From positions 1 to 5,132 of the forward strand of contig WLQV01000093.1 of assembly GCA_009697555.1 (NCBI GenBank): a DNA stretch of 5,132 nucleotides, given 5' to 3'. A program made the position numbers and the translations under genes. The stretch comes from Actinomycetota bacterium. GTDB lineage: Bacteria; Actinomycetota; Actinomycetes; Nanopelagicales; Nanopelagicaceae. Shown here one piece after another: positions 1 through 4,661 of the stretch. Position 1 is the stretch's first letter, and every line of letters starts with the position of its first letter. The notes under the pieces are model-generated. The model did no database searches, had not been told where the DNA came from, and was given only the letters and a program-made list of their open reading frames with translations.

Positions 1-146
1 CAACGACCCAAGGAATGGGCGCTGCGCAGATGAAGACGATTGGTTCGTTCATTGCACGCGCGATCAAAACCGAAGATCCTCAAGTTGCTGCTGGCATTAA
101 ATCTGAAGTCCACGCACTGACTGCTCAATTTCCGATCTATCAGTAA
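1..146 (+). CDS. glyA: Serine hydroxymethyltransferase, C-terminal end (partial)
   Basis: This is the last 47 codons of a gene that begins before the window; the reading frame starts at base 3 and ends with TAA at 144-146. The visible peptide opens with TTQGMGAAQMKTIGSFIA and ends with FPIYQ. The TT(R/Q)GM segment followed by a helix with an IG-x-FI pattern, and a terminal FP-x-Y, are typical of the C-terminal domain of serine hydroxymethyltransferase. That cytoplasmic PLP enzyme interconverts serine and glycine while charging tetrahydrofolate with a one-carbon unit. The catalytic lysine and PLP site lie outside the window, so the call rests on the tail alone. The next gene starts 35 bases downstream with no visible terminator between, so co-transcription is plausible. 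Confidence 0.85.
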   Translation, partial: TTQGMGAAQMKTIGSFIARAIKTEDPQVAAGIKSEVHALTAQFPIYQ

Positions 147-181
147 TTTTCCATCAGTGTTATTCACGGAGGAGCACCTGA

Positions 182-1282
182 ATGCGTGAGTACTTAGTAA
201 CTGCACTCATTGCAGCGCTACTTGCTTATGTTGCGACTCCACTAGTTATTAAGTCGGCACGTAGTTTCGGCGCGATTGCTGAAATTCGAAATCGCGATGT
301 TCATACTGTGCCAACGCCACGCTGGGGCGGTATCGCGATGTGGCTGGCTATGTCACTGACTTTCCTCATCGTCAATCACCTGCCCTTGGTGGGAAAATCA
401 TTTGGCCACGATGCACAAGGTATTTTCTTAGCTGCCACTTTTATTACTCTGCTTGGTGCACTCGATGATCGCTTCCAATTAGATGCGCTTACTAAATTAG
501 CTGGCCAGGCACTTGCGGCCGGAATTTTACTGCTCTATGGAATTCAAATTTTATGGTTACCCATCAACGGTGTAGTTACTCTTCCGCAGAGCATCGGACA
601 ATTTCTCACTGTACTAATTGTCTTGGTCACCATTAATGCCGTGAATTTCATCGATGGTCTGGATGGTCTTGCCACTGGTATCGCTGCAATTTCAGCCGCT
701 GCATTCTTTGCCTTCTCTTACTTACTTGCTGTGGTTTATGGCCTCAGTCGCGCTGGCTCACCATCACTGATTACTGCAGTTGTGGTTGGAGTCTGTGTGG
801 GATTTCTTCCCTACAACGTGCACCCCGCGCGAATTTTCATGGGGGATTCTGGTTCGATGTTCTTGGGGCTGCTATTAGCCACATCTGCAATCACTTTGAC
901 TGGCCAAGTCGATGCCAATGCAATTTCGGCAGAGCGGGCCGGACCTACTTTGTTACCGCTGCTGCTTCCCTTTGCCGTATTAGCAATTCCACTGCTTGAT
1001 TTTCTCTTAGCAATCATTCGCCGAGTGCGAGCAGGCAAATCACCATTTGCACCTGATCGAGATCACTTACATCATCGCCTACTTGCTCGTGGCTTTAGCC
1101 ATCAACGCACTGCGGTAATTATGTATTCATGGACTGCCACACTCGCAGTTCCAGTAACAATCGCAGCATTTGAACCGGTATGGGTTGCGATTCTTGCAGC
1201 GCTCATTCTTGGTACTGCAACATTCTTCTTAAATTTCAAGAGAGGCAAAGTCAAGAATCCAAAGGCAGAGGTGAGCGCATGA
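182..1282 (+). CDS. wecA: Polyprenyl-phosphate N-acetylglucosamine-1-phosphate transferase (WecA/TagO/MraY family)
   Basis: This 366-residue polytopic membrane protein (about ten to eleven hydrophobic segments by eye) belongs to glycosyltransferase family 4. The family moves a sugar-1-phosphate from a UDP-sugar, usually UDP-GlcNAc, onto undecaprenyl or decaprenyl phosphate at the inner face of the membrane, starting a lipid-linked envelope glycan. All expected signatures are present: HTVPTPRWGG at 41-50, LDDRFQLD at 94-101 with the Mg-binding Asp pair D95/D96, NAVNFIDGLDGLATG at 152-166 (D158, D161), MGDSGSMFLG at 220-229 (D222), and the DRDHLHHRL histidine motif at 292-300, which favours WecA/TagO over MraY. 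The start is supported by GGAGGAG at 168-174, seven bases before ATG. The end overlaps atpI by four bases (ATGA). The same neighbour precedes the ATP synthase operon in mycobacteria (Rv1302, rfe). The exact acceptor and glycan cannot be read from the sequence. Confidence 0.9.
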   Translation: MREYLVTALIAALLAYVATPLVIKSARSFGAIAEIRNRDVHTVPTPRWGGIAMWLAMSLTFLIVNHLPLVGKSFGHDAQGIFLAATFITLLGALDDRFQLDALTKLAGQALAAGILLLYGIQILWLPINGVVTLPQSIGQFLTVLIVLVTINAVNFIDGLDGLATGIAAISAAAFFAFSYLLAVVYGLSRAGSPSLITAVVVGVCVGFLPYNVHPARIFMGDSGSMFLGLLLATSAITLTGQVDANAISAERAGPTLLPLLLPFAVLAIPLLDFLLAIIRRVRAGKSPFAPDRDHLHHRLLARGFSHQRTAVIMYSWTATLAVPVTIAAFEPVWVAILAALILGTATFFLNFKRGKVKNPKAEVSA

Positions 1283-1701
1283 AGAGCGATGCAAAGCCTT
1301 CAATTGAATTTGAAATGTGGAAAGGCGCACTTCTCCCAGCTATCACCGTAGGCGTACTTGGCATAATTGGCTTTGGGCTTACACGTGGCAGAGCTGGTGC
1401 AATTGGAAGTTTGCTAGCAAATTTTATTGTCGTAATATTCTTTGCAATTCATTTAGCTATCTCTAAAGTCTCAGCGAAGATGGATCCGATGCTCACAATG
1501 ATGCTTGCGATGTTTTCCTACTTTGGCAAGATGCTCATTCTCGGCGCATTTCTCCTCTTAGTTGTGAAGAAGATCGCACCAGATACGCTCGATCGCCTCA
1601 GTTTCGGTGTAGTTGCAATTGCGATAACCTTTGCATGGCTAGCGGGGGAGATTCGTGCCTTCTTGAAGTTGCGATTGACTCTTCCTATGCCTAAGAAGTA
1701 A
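1279..1701 (+). CDS. atpI: ATP synthase-associated membrane protein AtpI (subunit I family)
   Basis: This is a 140-residue protein with four predicted membrane segments at about 16-34, 39-61, 72-96 and 106-126, a short charged N-terminus (MKSDAKPSIEFEMWKG) and a basic C-terminal tail ending in PKK. Topology, size and position before atpB match the ATP synthase I family (UncI; Rv1303-like in mycobacteria), which is non-essential and linked to c-ring assembly or ion supply to Fo. An in-frame ATG at 1180 would give 173 residues, but the extra N-terminus (Cys- and Gln-rich, hydrophilic) is only the wecA sequence read in another frame. The ATG at 1279 overlaps the wecA stop as ATGA and has an AGAGGTGAG ribosome-binding region at 1267-1275, so coupled translation is likely. 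The protein family is weakly conserved, so the assignment relies partly on context. The stop codon lies in a 15-bp tandem repeat. Confidence 0.8.
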   Translation: MKSDAKPSIEFEMWKGALLPAITVGVLGIIGFGLTRGRAGAIGSLLANFIVVIFFAIHLAISKVSAKMDPMLTMMLAMFSYFGKMLILGAFLLLVVKKIAPDTLDRLSFGVVAIAITFAWLAGEIRAFLKLRLTLPMPKK

Positions 1702-1737
1702 CTCCAGAAGAATTAACTCCAGAAGAAGTAACTCAAG
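1693..1737 (+). repeat. Three 15-bp tandem units spanning the atpI stop codon
   Basis: Three consecutive 15-base units run from 1693 to 1707 (AAGAAGTAACTCCAG), 1708 to 1722 (AAGAATTAACTCCAG) and 1723 to 1737 (AAGAAGTAACTCAAG). Units 2 and 3 each differ from unit 1 by one base. Fifteen is a multiple of three, so each unit places a TAA in the atpI frame (1699, 1714, 1729), followed by TAG at 1741. The array fills most of the space between atpI and the atpZ ribosome-binding site. Slippage or unequal recombination at the gene end is the simplest origin. Confidence 0.85.
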
Positions 1738-1753
1738 AAATAGAGGAGCAGAG

Positions 1754-1999
1754 ATGGCAAGTGATGGCGATAAGGGCAAGAGTTCACTGCCCAATAACAA
1801 TGCCAAGGCCAGTGCGATTCGCGAAGATGGCGCATTCTGGTCAATCTTTGCCTACCTCATTTCGGGCCTTCTTTTCTGGGGCGGCATGGGCGCCCTCGCA
1901 GATCACTTTCTCAACACAAGCTTCCTCATTCTGATCGGCCTACTCATTGGCCTCTCCGCCGGGTTGGGCTTGATTTGGATGCGCTTTATCCGCCAGTAG
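1754..1999 (+). CDS. atpZ: AtpZ/AtpI family small membrane protein
   Basis: This 81-residue protein has a hydrophilic, disordered-looking N-terminus (1-26, rich in Ser, Asn, Lys and Asp) and a two-helix hairpin at about 27-46 and 56-76. The core SGLLFWGGMGALADHFLNTS, then LIGLLIGLSAGLGLIW, follows the AtpZ (ATPase gene 1) pattern: a glycine-rich first helix, a conserved Asp (D50) in the turn, a short Thr/Ser loop, and a glycine-rich second helix. In alkaliphilic Bacillus, AtpZ and AtpI were reported to work together in divalent cation (Mg/Ca) uptake, and AtpI has been linked to c-ring assembly; which role applies here is unknown. The start is well supported by AGAGGAG at 1742-1748, five bases before ATG. 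The gene sits between atpI and atpB, as expected for this family. It is short and low in unique features, so family membership is likely rather than certain. Confidence 0.8.
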   Translation: MASDGDKGKSSLPNNNAKASAIREDGAFWSIFAYLISGLLFWGGMGALADHFLNTSFLILIGLLIGLSAGLGLIWMRFIRQ

Positions 2000-2047
2000 C
2001 AGGCGCTTTTCCCGTTCGCTCCTCCGTTTAAATCACACTCTGTAGTT

Positions 2048-2076
2048 TTGCGAAGACCGCCCGCTACCCCTAAGTT
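2048..2076 (+). promoter_or_regulatory. Candidate sigma70-type promoter for atpB onward
   Basis: A TTGCGA box at 2048-2053 (four of six matches to TTGACA) and a TAAGTT box at 2071-2076 (three of six to TATAAT, including the key first two and last positions) are separated by exactly 17 bases. A transcript starting near 2083 would have a leader of about 60 bases before atpB. A promoter just ahead of the structural ATP synthase genes makes biological sense, but the match is modest and such matches arise by chance. Confidence 0.25.
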
Positions 2077-2128
2077 AGTGCTCGCAGGAGCGGTCCGACC
2101 CCCCATCTGGCCCATCGCATTCGTCATT

Positions 2129-2135
2129 AGAGGAG
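2129..2135 (+). promoter_or_regulatory. Shine-Dalgarno that decides the atpB start
   Basis: AGAGGAG lies eight bases before the TTG at 2144. The same seven-base motif precedes atpZ (1742-1748) and atpA (4649-4655) in this window, which strengthens it as the genuine site. The nearest in-frame ATG, at 2153, is 17 bases away and therefore too distant. Confidence 0.75.
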
Positions 2136-2143
2136 TAATCGCT

Positions 2144-2926
2144 TTGTCTGCCATGCTCAATAGAAGTGGTGCGGGTTTTGCGCCACCAAGTAGCGCGGAC
2201 TTCGATTTCAAACCCATCTTTGGCAACTCAATCTTTACAACAAAGCCAGTTTTTCTCTGTTTCCTCTCGGTAATTCTGATTGCAACATTCTTTATTCTCT
2301 CTGCTCGTAAAGCTGCGATCGTTCCATCACGTCTGCAATTTGCCGGTGAATCTGTTTATGGCTTTGTGCGTGGAACTTTAGGTGAAGCGGTAATTGGTCC
2401 TGAGTTCATGCGCTTTGTGCCATTTCTCTTCTCGCTCTTTACCTTTGTATTAACGAATAACCTCTTTGGAATTGTTCCTTTCTTGCAATTTCCTACGATG
2501 TCACGAATTGGTTTTCCAATCTCCATCACGCTCTGCGTCTATGTCTGCTATCACTGGATCGCAATCCGTAAACATGGCTTTATTAAGTACATGAAAGATG
2601 TCTGCTTTATGCCAGGAATTCCTGCGCCGGTCTACATCATTCTTACTCCAGTGGAATTTGCTACCTACTTTGTTACTCGTCCGCTCACACTTGCAATGCG
2701 TCTCTTCGCCAACATGTTCGCTGGCCACCTACTCCTACTGATCTTTACCTTGGGTGGTGAGTATCTGCTCAAGAGCGGTGCGCTCATCAAAATCTTCAGC
2801 CTCTTCTCCTTTACCTTTGCAATCGGCTTGAGTTTCTTCGAGTTTGGCATCCAATGCCTACAGGCCTACATTTTTACCCTCTTAACAGCGCTCTACATCG
2901 CCGGAGCAGTCGCCGACGAGCACTAA
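2144..2926 (+). CDS. atpB: F1Fo ATP synthase subunit a
   Basis: Subunit a is the membrane stator that carries protons to and from the c-ring. From the TTG at 2144 it has 260 residues, usual for the family, with membrane segments at about 35-53, 89-113, 124-142, 160-203 and 213-256. The signature RPLTLAMRLFANMFAGH (179-195) contains R186, the equivalent of the essential E. coli Arg210. The C-terminal LQAYIFTLLTALYIAGA has Q240, matching E. coli Gln252. H195 and E233 align with E. coli Glu219 and His245, so the pair is swapped, a known alternative arrangement. The start is chosen from the AGAGGAG at 2129-2135. An in-frame ATG at 2153 would shorten it by three residues, and the frame also stays open upstream to TTG 2048, but that extension (Arg/Pro-rich) has no ribosome-binding site. 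atpE follows after 49 bases containing a hairpin. Confidence 0.95.
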   Translation: MSAMLNRSGAGFAPPSSADFDFKPIFGNSIFTTKPVFLCFLSVILIATFFILSARKAAIVPSRLQFAGESVYGFVRGTLGEAVIGPEFMRFVPFLFSLFTFVLTNNLFGIVPFLQFPTMSRIGFPISITLCVYVCYHWIAIRKHGFIKYMKDVCFMPGIPAPVYIILTPVEFATYFVTRPLTLAMRLFANMFAGHLLLLIFTLGGEYLLKSGALIKIFSLFSFTFAIGLSFFEFGIQCLQAYIFTLLTALYIAGAVADEH

Positions 2927-2933
2927 CTAAATT

Positions 2934-2955
2934 TGGCCAAGCACCAGTTTGGTCA
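2934..2955 (+). promoter_or_regulatory. Intercistronic hairpin between atpB and atpE
   Basis: TGGCCAA (2934-2940) can pair with TTTGGTCA bases 2949-2955 to form a seven-pair stem, including one G-U pair, with an eight-base loop. It lies eight bases after the atpB stop and seven bases before the AAAGGA-type ribosome-binding site of atpE (2962-2968). No U-run follows, so it is not an intrinsic terminator. It may protect or process the mRNA so that atpE, whose product is needed in many copies, is translated more. That role is inference. The segment 2933-2940 is also a perfect palindrome (TTGGCCAA). Confidence 0.4.
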
Positions 2956-2975
2956 TTACGTGAAAGGAAAAGAAA

Positions 2976-3179
2976 ATGACAGGCACACTCAACCTGGTCG
3001 GTTATGGCCTATCTGCAATCGGACCTGCAATCGCAACTGGCATGATCTTCGCCGCGTACATCAACGGCGTAGCTCGTCAACCAGAGGCACGCAGCATCCT
3101 GCAACCAATCGCATTCCTTGGCTTCGCACTTGCTGAAGCTTTGGCGCTCTTCGGTCTGGTTCTTGCATTCGTTCTGTAA
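2976..3179 (+). CDS. atpE: F1Fo ATP synthase subunit c (proton-type)
   Basis: This 67-residue hairpin protein forms the rotating c-ring. Helix 1 is about 7-31, the polar loop is ARQPE at 33-37 (the conserved R-Q/N-P turn that contacts F1 gamma/epsilon), and helix 2 is about 42-66. The ion-carrying carboxylate is E54 in [10 protein letters not shown]. Residues that bind Na+ in Ilyobacter-type rings (Gln32, Ser66, Tyr70) are T21, A55 and F59 here, so the site is of the proton type. The helix-1 glycine motif is altered to G-x-A-x-A-x-G at 16-22. It is on the short side for the family (Streptomyces c is about 76 residues), mainly at the N-terminus. The start has AAAGGA at 2963-2968, seven bases before ATG. 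atpF follows 34 bases downstream. Confidence 0.96.
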   Translation: MTGTLNLVGYGLSAIGPAIATGMIFAAYINGVARQPEARSILQPIAFLGFALAEALALFGLVLAFVL

Positions 3180-3213
3180 TTAATACATCAGTTACTAGTT
3201 CTAGGGAGCAAGC

Positions 3214-3765
3214 ATGAGTGCACATCTCGTGATGGCAACAATGCATACTGCAGCAGAGGAAGCCGGACCTAGTCCGATCATTCCGCACCCTGCAGAAATC
3301 GTTGTTGGCCTCGTCGCATTCCTTATCCTCTTTTGGTTATTGCGCACTAAAGCGGTCCCAATGTTTGAAAAGGCATACAGCGATCGCACTCATGCAATTC
3401 AAGGTGGATTAGAACGTGCGGAAATTGCACAACGCGAAGCAGAGATTGCTTTGCAAAAATATCAGACTCAATTAGCTGATGCTCGTGGCGAAGCCGCGAA
3501 ACTTCGTGATGAGGCCCGACAAGAAGGTGCTGCAATCATTGAAGCGATGCGGACAACTGCGCAAGAAGAAGCGGCTCGGATTACTGAGTCAGCCAAGGCT
3601 GCGATCGAAGCCGATCGCAAGCAGGCTATGAATGCGCTTCTGGGCGAAGTAGGAACTATCGCTACTGAACTTGCATCAAAGATTGTCGGCGAATCGTTAG
3701 AAGATCAAGCCCGTCAATCACGCGTTGTTGAGCGATTCCTCTCAGAGATGGAGAGTTCAAAGTAA
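3214..3765 (+). CDS. atpF: F1Fo ATP synthase subunit b (peripheral stalk)
   Basis: This 183-residue protein has an external N-terminal stretch (1-27), one membrane helix at about 28-44 (EIVVGLVAFLILFWLL), then a long, highly charged, Ala/Glu/Arg/Lys-rich helix from about 50 to 160 and a C-terminal GESLEDQARQSRVVERFLSE segment (159-178). This is the classic b layout: an Fo anchor and a dimeric right-handed coiled coil that reaches the F1 head and binds delta. The C-terminal segment closely resembles Streptomyces AtpF as I remember it. The first ATG at 3214 is chosen because AGGGAG lies at 3203-3208, five bases upstream; M7 and M10 are in-frame alternatives without a good site. No second b or b' gene is present, so the stalk is probably a b homodimer. 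atpH begins two bases after the stop. Confidence 0.95.
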   Translation: MSAHLVMATMHTAAEEAGPSPIIPHPAEIVVGLVAFLILFWLLRTKAVPMFEKAYSDRTHAIQGGLERAEIAQREAEIALQKYQTQLADARGEAAKLRDEARQEGAAIIEAMRTTAQEEAARITESAKAAIEADRKQAMNALLGEVGTIATELASKIVGESLEDQARQSRVVERFLSEMESSK

Positions 3766-3767
3766 CC

Positions 3768-4613
3768 ATGACTCTCGTGTTGAAGGGAACAAGTGGGCAG
3801 TCATTTGCCACAACTCGTACAAATCTAGATAAGCAATTAGCTTCGCTAGATTCTGCTGCGATTGTTGCGCTCTCTGCCGACCTCTTCACCATGGTCCGTA
3901 CTTTGGATTCCTCTCTCGCCTTGCGCCGCGGACTTACAGATCCATCGCGCTCCGGCAGCGAGAAGAGCACTTTGGCTACCAATCTCTTTGGAAAATCACT
4001 CGGCGCAAATGCGCTCAAGGTTCTCCACGAGATGCTTCAGGTGCGCTGGTCTAGTCCACGCGACTTGGGCAATGTCATTGAACTCCTTGCCATCGAAAGT
4101 GAAGCGGCGGCAAGTGAGAAAGATGGTTCGATTGACCAGCTAGAGAGTGAGATTTTTGCATTTAGTGAAACCGTGTCTGGTGCACCGGAGCTTCGCGCCG
4201 CACTCTCTAATAAGACAATTAATGCAGGTCAAGCACGTAAGAGTTCAGTGGTCTCTGCCCTCCTTTCCGGCAAGGCAACTGCAAATACGATCCGCTTGAT
4301 TTCGCAGTTAATTGATAATCCACGTGGCCGCAACATTGAAAGTTGCTTCCGCGATATTGCCGAAGCAGTGAGCTCTCGTCGCAATCGCTCCATCGTTCAT
4401 GTTGCTAGTGCAACAGCGCTCAATGGAGATCAGATTGCACGACTCACTAAGGCGCTAGAGAAAGAAATTGGACGTAAAGTTCAAGTCAACGTAGCGGTAG
4501 ACCACAGCGTTATTGGTGGCCTCTCCATTCGCTTCGGTGATGAATTAATCGATGGCACAGTCGCATCTCGCCTAGGGAACGCATCGCGTTCACTTGCGAG
4601 TAAGAGCGCATAA
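3768..4613 (+). CDS. atpH: F1Fo ATP synthase subunit delta, long actinobacterial form
   Basis: Subunit delta caps the F1 head and joins it to the b stalk. At 281 residues it is about 100 longer than E. coli delta (177) and comparable to Streptomyces delta. The C-terminal signature VDHSVIGGLSIRFGDELIDG (244-263), followed by TVASRL, is diagnostic. The extra length looks like a repeated helical domain: the segment from L52 (LRRGLTDPS, then KSTLATNLFG) resembles that from L142 (LRAALSNKT, then KSSVVSALLSG), both followed by an A-N-x-(I/L)-(R/K)-(L/V) helix. ATG at 3768 is two bases after the atpF stop. The nearest Shine-Dalgarno-like sequence, GGAGAG at 3750-3755, is 12 bases away, so translation is probably coupled to atpF. 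In mycobacteria the equivalent region is fused to a b-like segment; here it is separate. Confidence 0.94.
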   Translation: MTLVLKGTSGQSFATTRTNLDKQLASLDSAAIVALSADLFTMVRTLDSSLALRRGLTDPSRSGSEKSTLATNLFGKSLGANALKVLHEMLQVRWSSPRDLGNVIELLAIESEAAASEKDGSIDQLESEIFAFSETVSGAPELRAALSNKTINAGQARKSSVVSALLSGKATANTIRLISQLIDNPRGRNIESCFRDIAEAVSSRRNRSIVHVASATALNGDQIARLTKALEKEIGRKVQVNVAVDHSVIGGLSIRFGDELIDGTVASRLGNASRSLASKSA

Positions 4614-4637
4614 GAATTTATCAATAGTAAGAATTAA
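4611..4637 (+). repeat. Short direct repeat in the atpH-atpA spacer
   Basis: TAAGAATTTA at 4611-4620, which includes the atpH stop codon, recurs as TAAGAATTAA at 4628-4637, 17 bases on and with one difference. It makes this 48-base spacer AT-rich ahead of the atpA ribosome-binding site. A local duplication or simply chance in AT-rich sequence are both possible. No function is claimed. Confidence 0.35.
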
Positions 4638-4661
4638 GACCGAGATACAGAGGAGATAAAG

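Larger units (their letters stand above)
2000..2143 (+). promoter_or_regulatory. atpB 5' leader / atpZ-atpB intergenic region
   Basis: This 144-base gap is by far the longest in the window. It starts with a pyrimidine-rich stretch (about 2006-2029) containing CTCCTCC at 2019-2025, then a candidate promoter, then a GC-rich part ending with the atpB ribosome-binding site. Several segments can pair: CGCTCCT (2017-2023) with AGGAGCG (2086-2092), GACCGC (2055-2060) with GCGGTC (2090-2095), and CTCCTC (2019-2024) with GAGGAG (2130-2135) in the Shine-Dalgarno. I see no separate gene here. The atpB frame is open back to TTG at 2048 and GTG at 2078, but neither has a ribosome-binding site. Any regulatory function is inference. 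Confidence 0.45.

Noticed and set aside
1180..1278. In-frame upstream ATG that would add 33 residues to AtpI
   Set aside because: The added part overlaps wecA coding sequence in another frame and is unlike AtpI; the ATGA overlap at 1279 with its ribosome-binding region is a better start.
1692..1700. Programmed -1 frameshift at the end of atpI
   Set aside because: There is no X XXY YYZ slippery heptamer and the target frame has its own TAA at 1692-1694.
1991..2010. Possible terminator: CGCC/GGCG stem followed by CTTTT after atpZ
   Set aside because: The stem has only four pairs, begins inside the atpZ coding sequence and is followed by only four T residues; too weak to call.
2092..2100. GGTC-C-GACC palindrome as an operator site
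   Set aside because: Nine bases with four-base arms is within chance expectation, and no regulator or second copy is visible.
2048..2143. N-terminal extension of AtpB from TTG 2048 or GTG 2078
   Set aside because: No ribosome-binding site precedes either codon, the extension is Arg/Pro-rich, and the proper site lies inside it just before TTG 2144.
2933..3136. Alternative frame overlapping atpE beginning upstream of it
   Set aside because: It covers the atpE sequence in the wrong frame; the atpE frame carries the conserved ARQPE loop and E54 and has the ribosome-binding site.
3862..4143. Second plus-strand open frame inside atpH
   Set aside because: It overlaps the recognisable delta subunit in another frame and its translation resembles no known family; a shadow.
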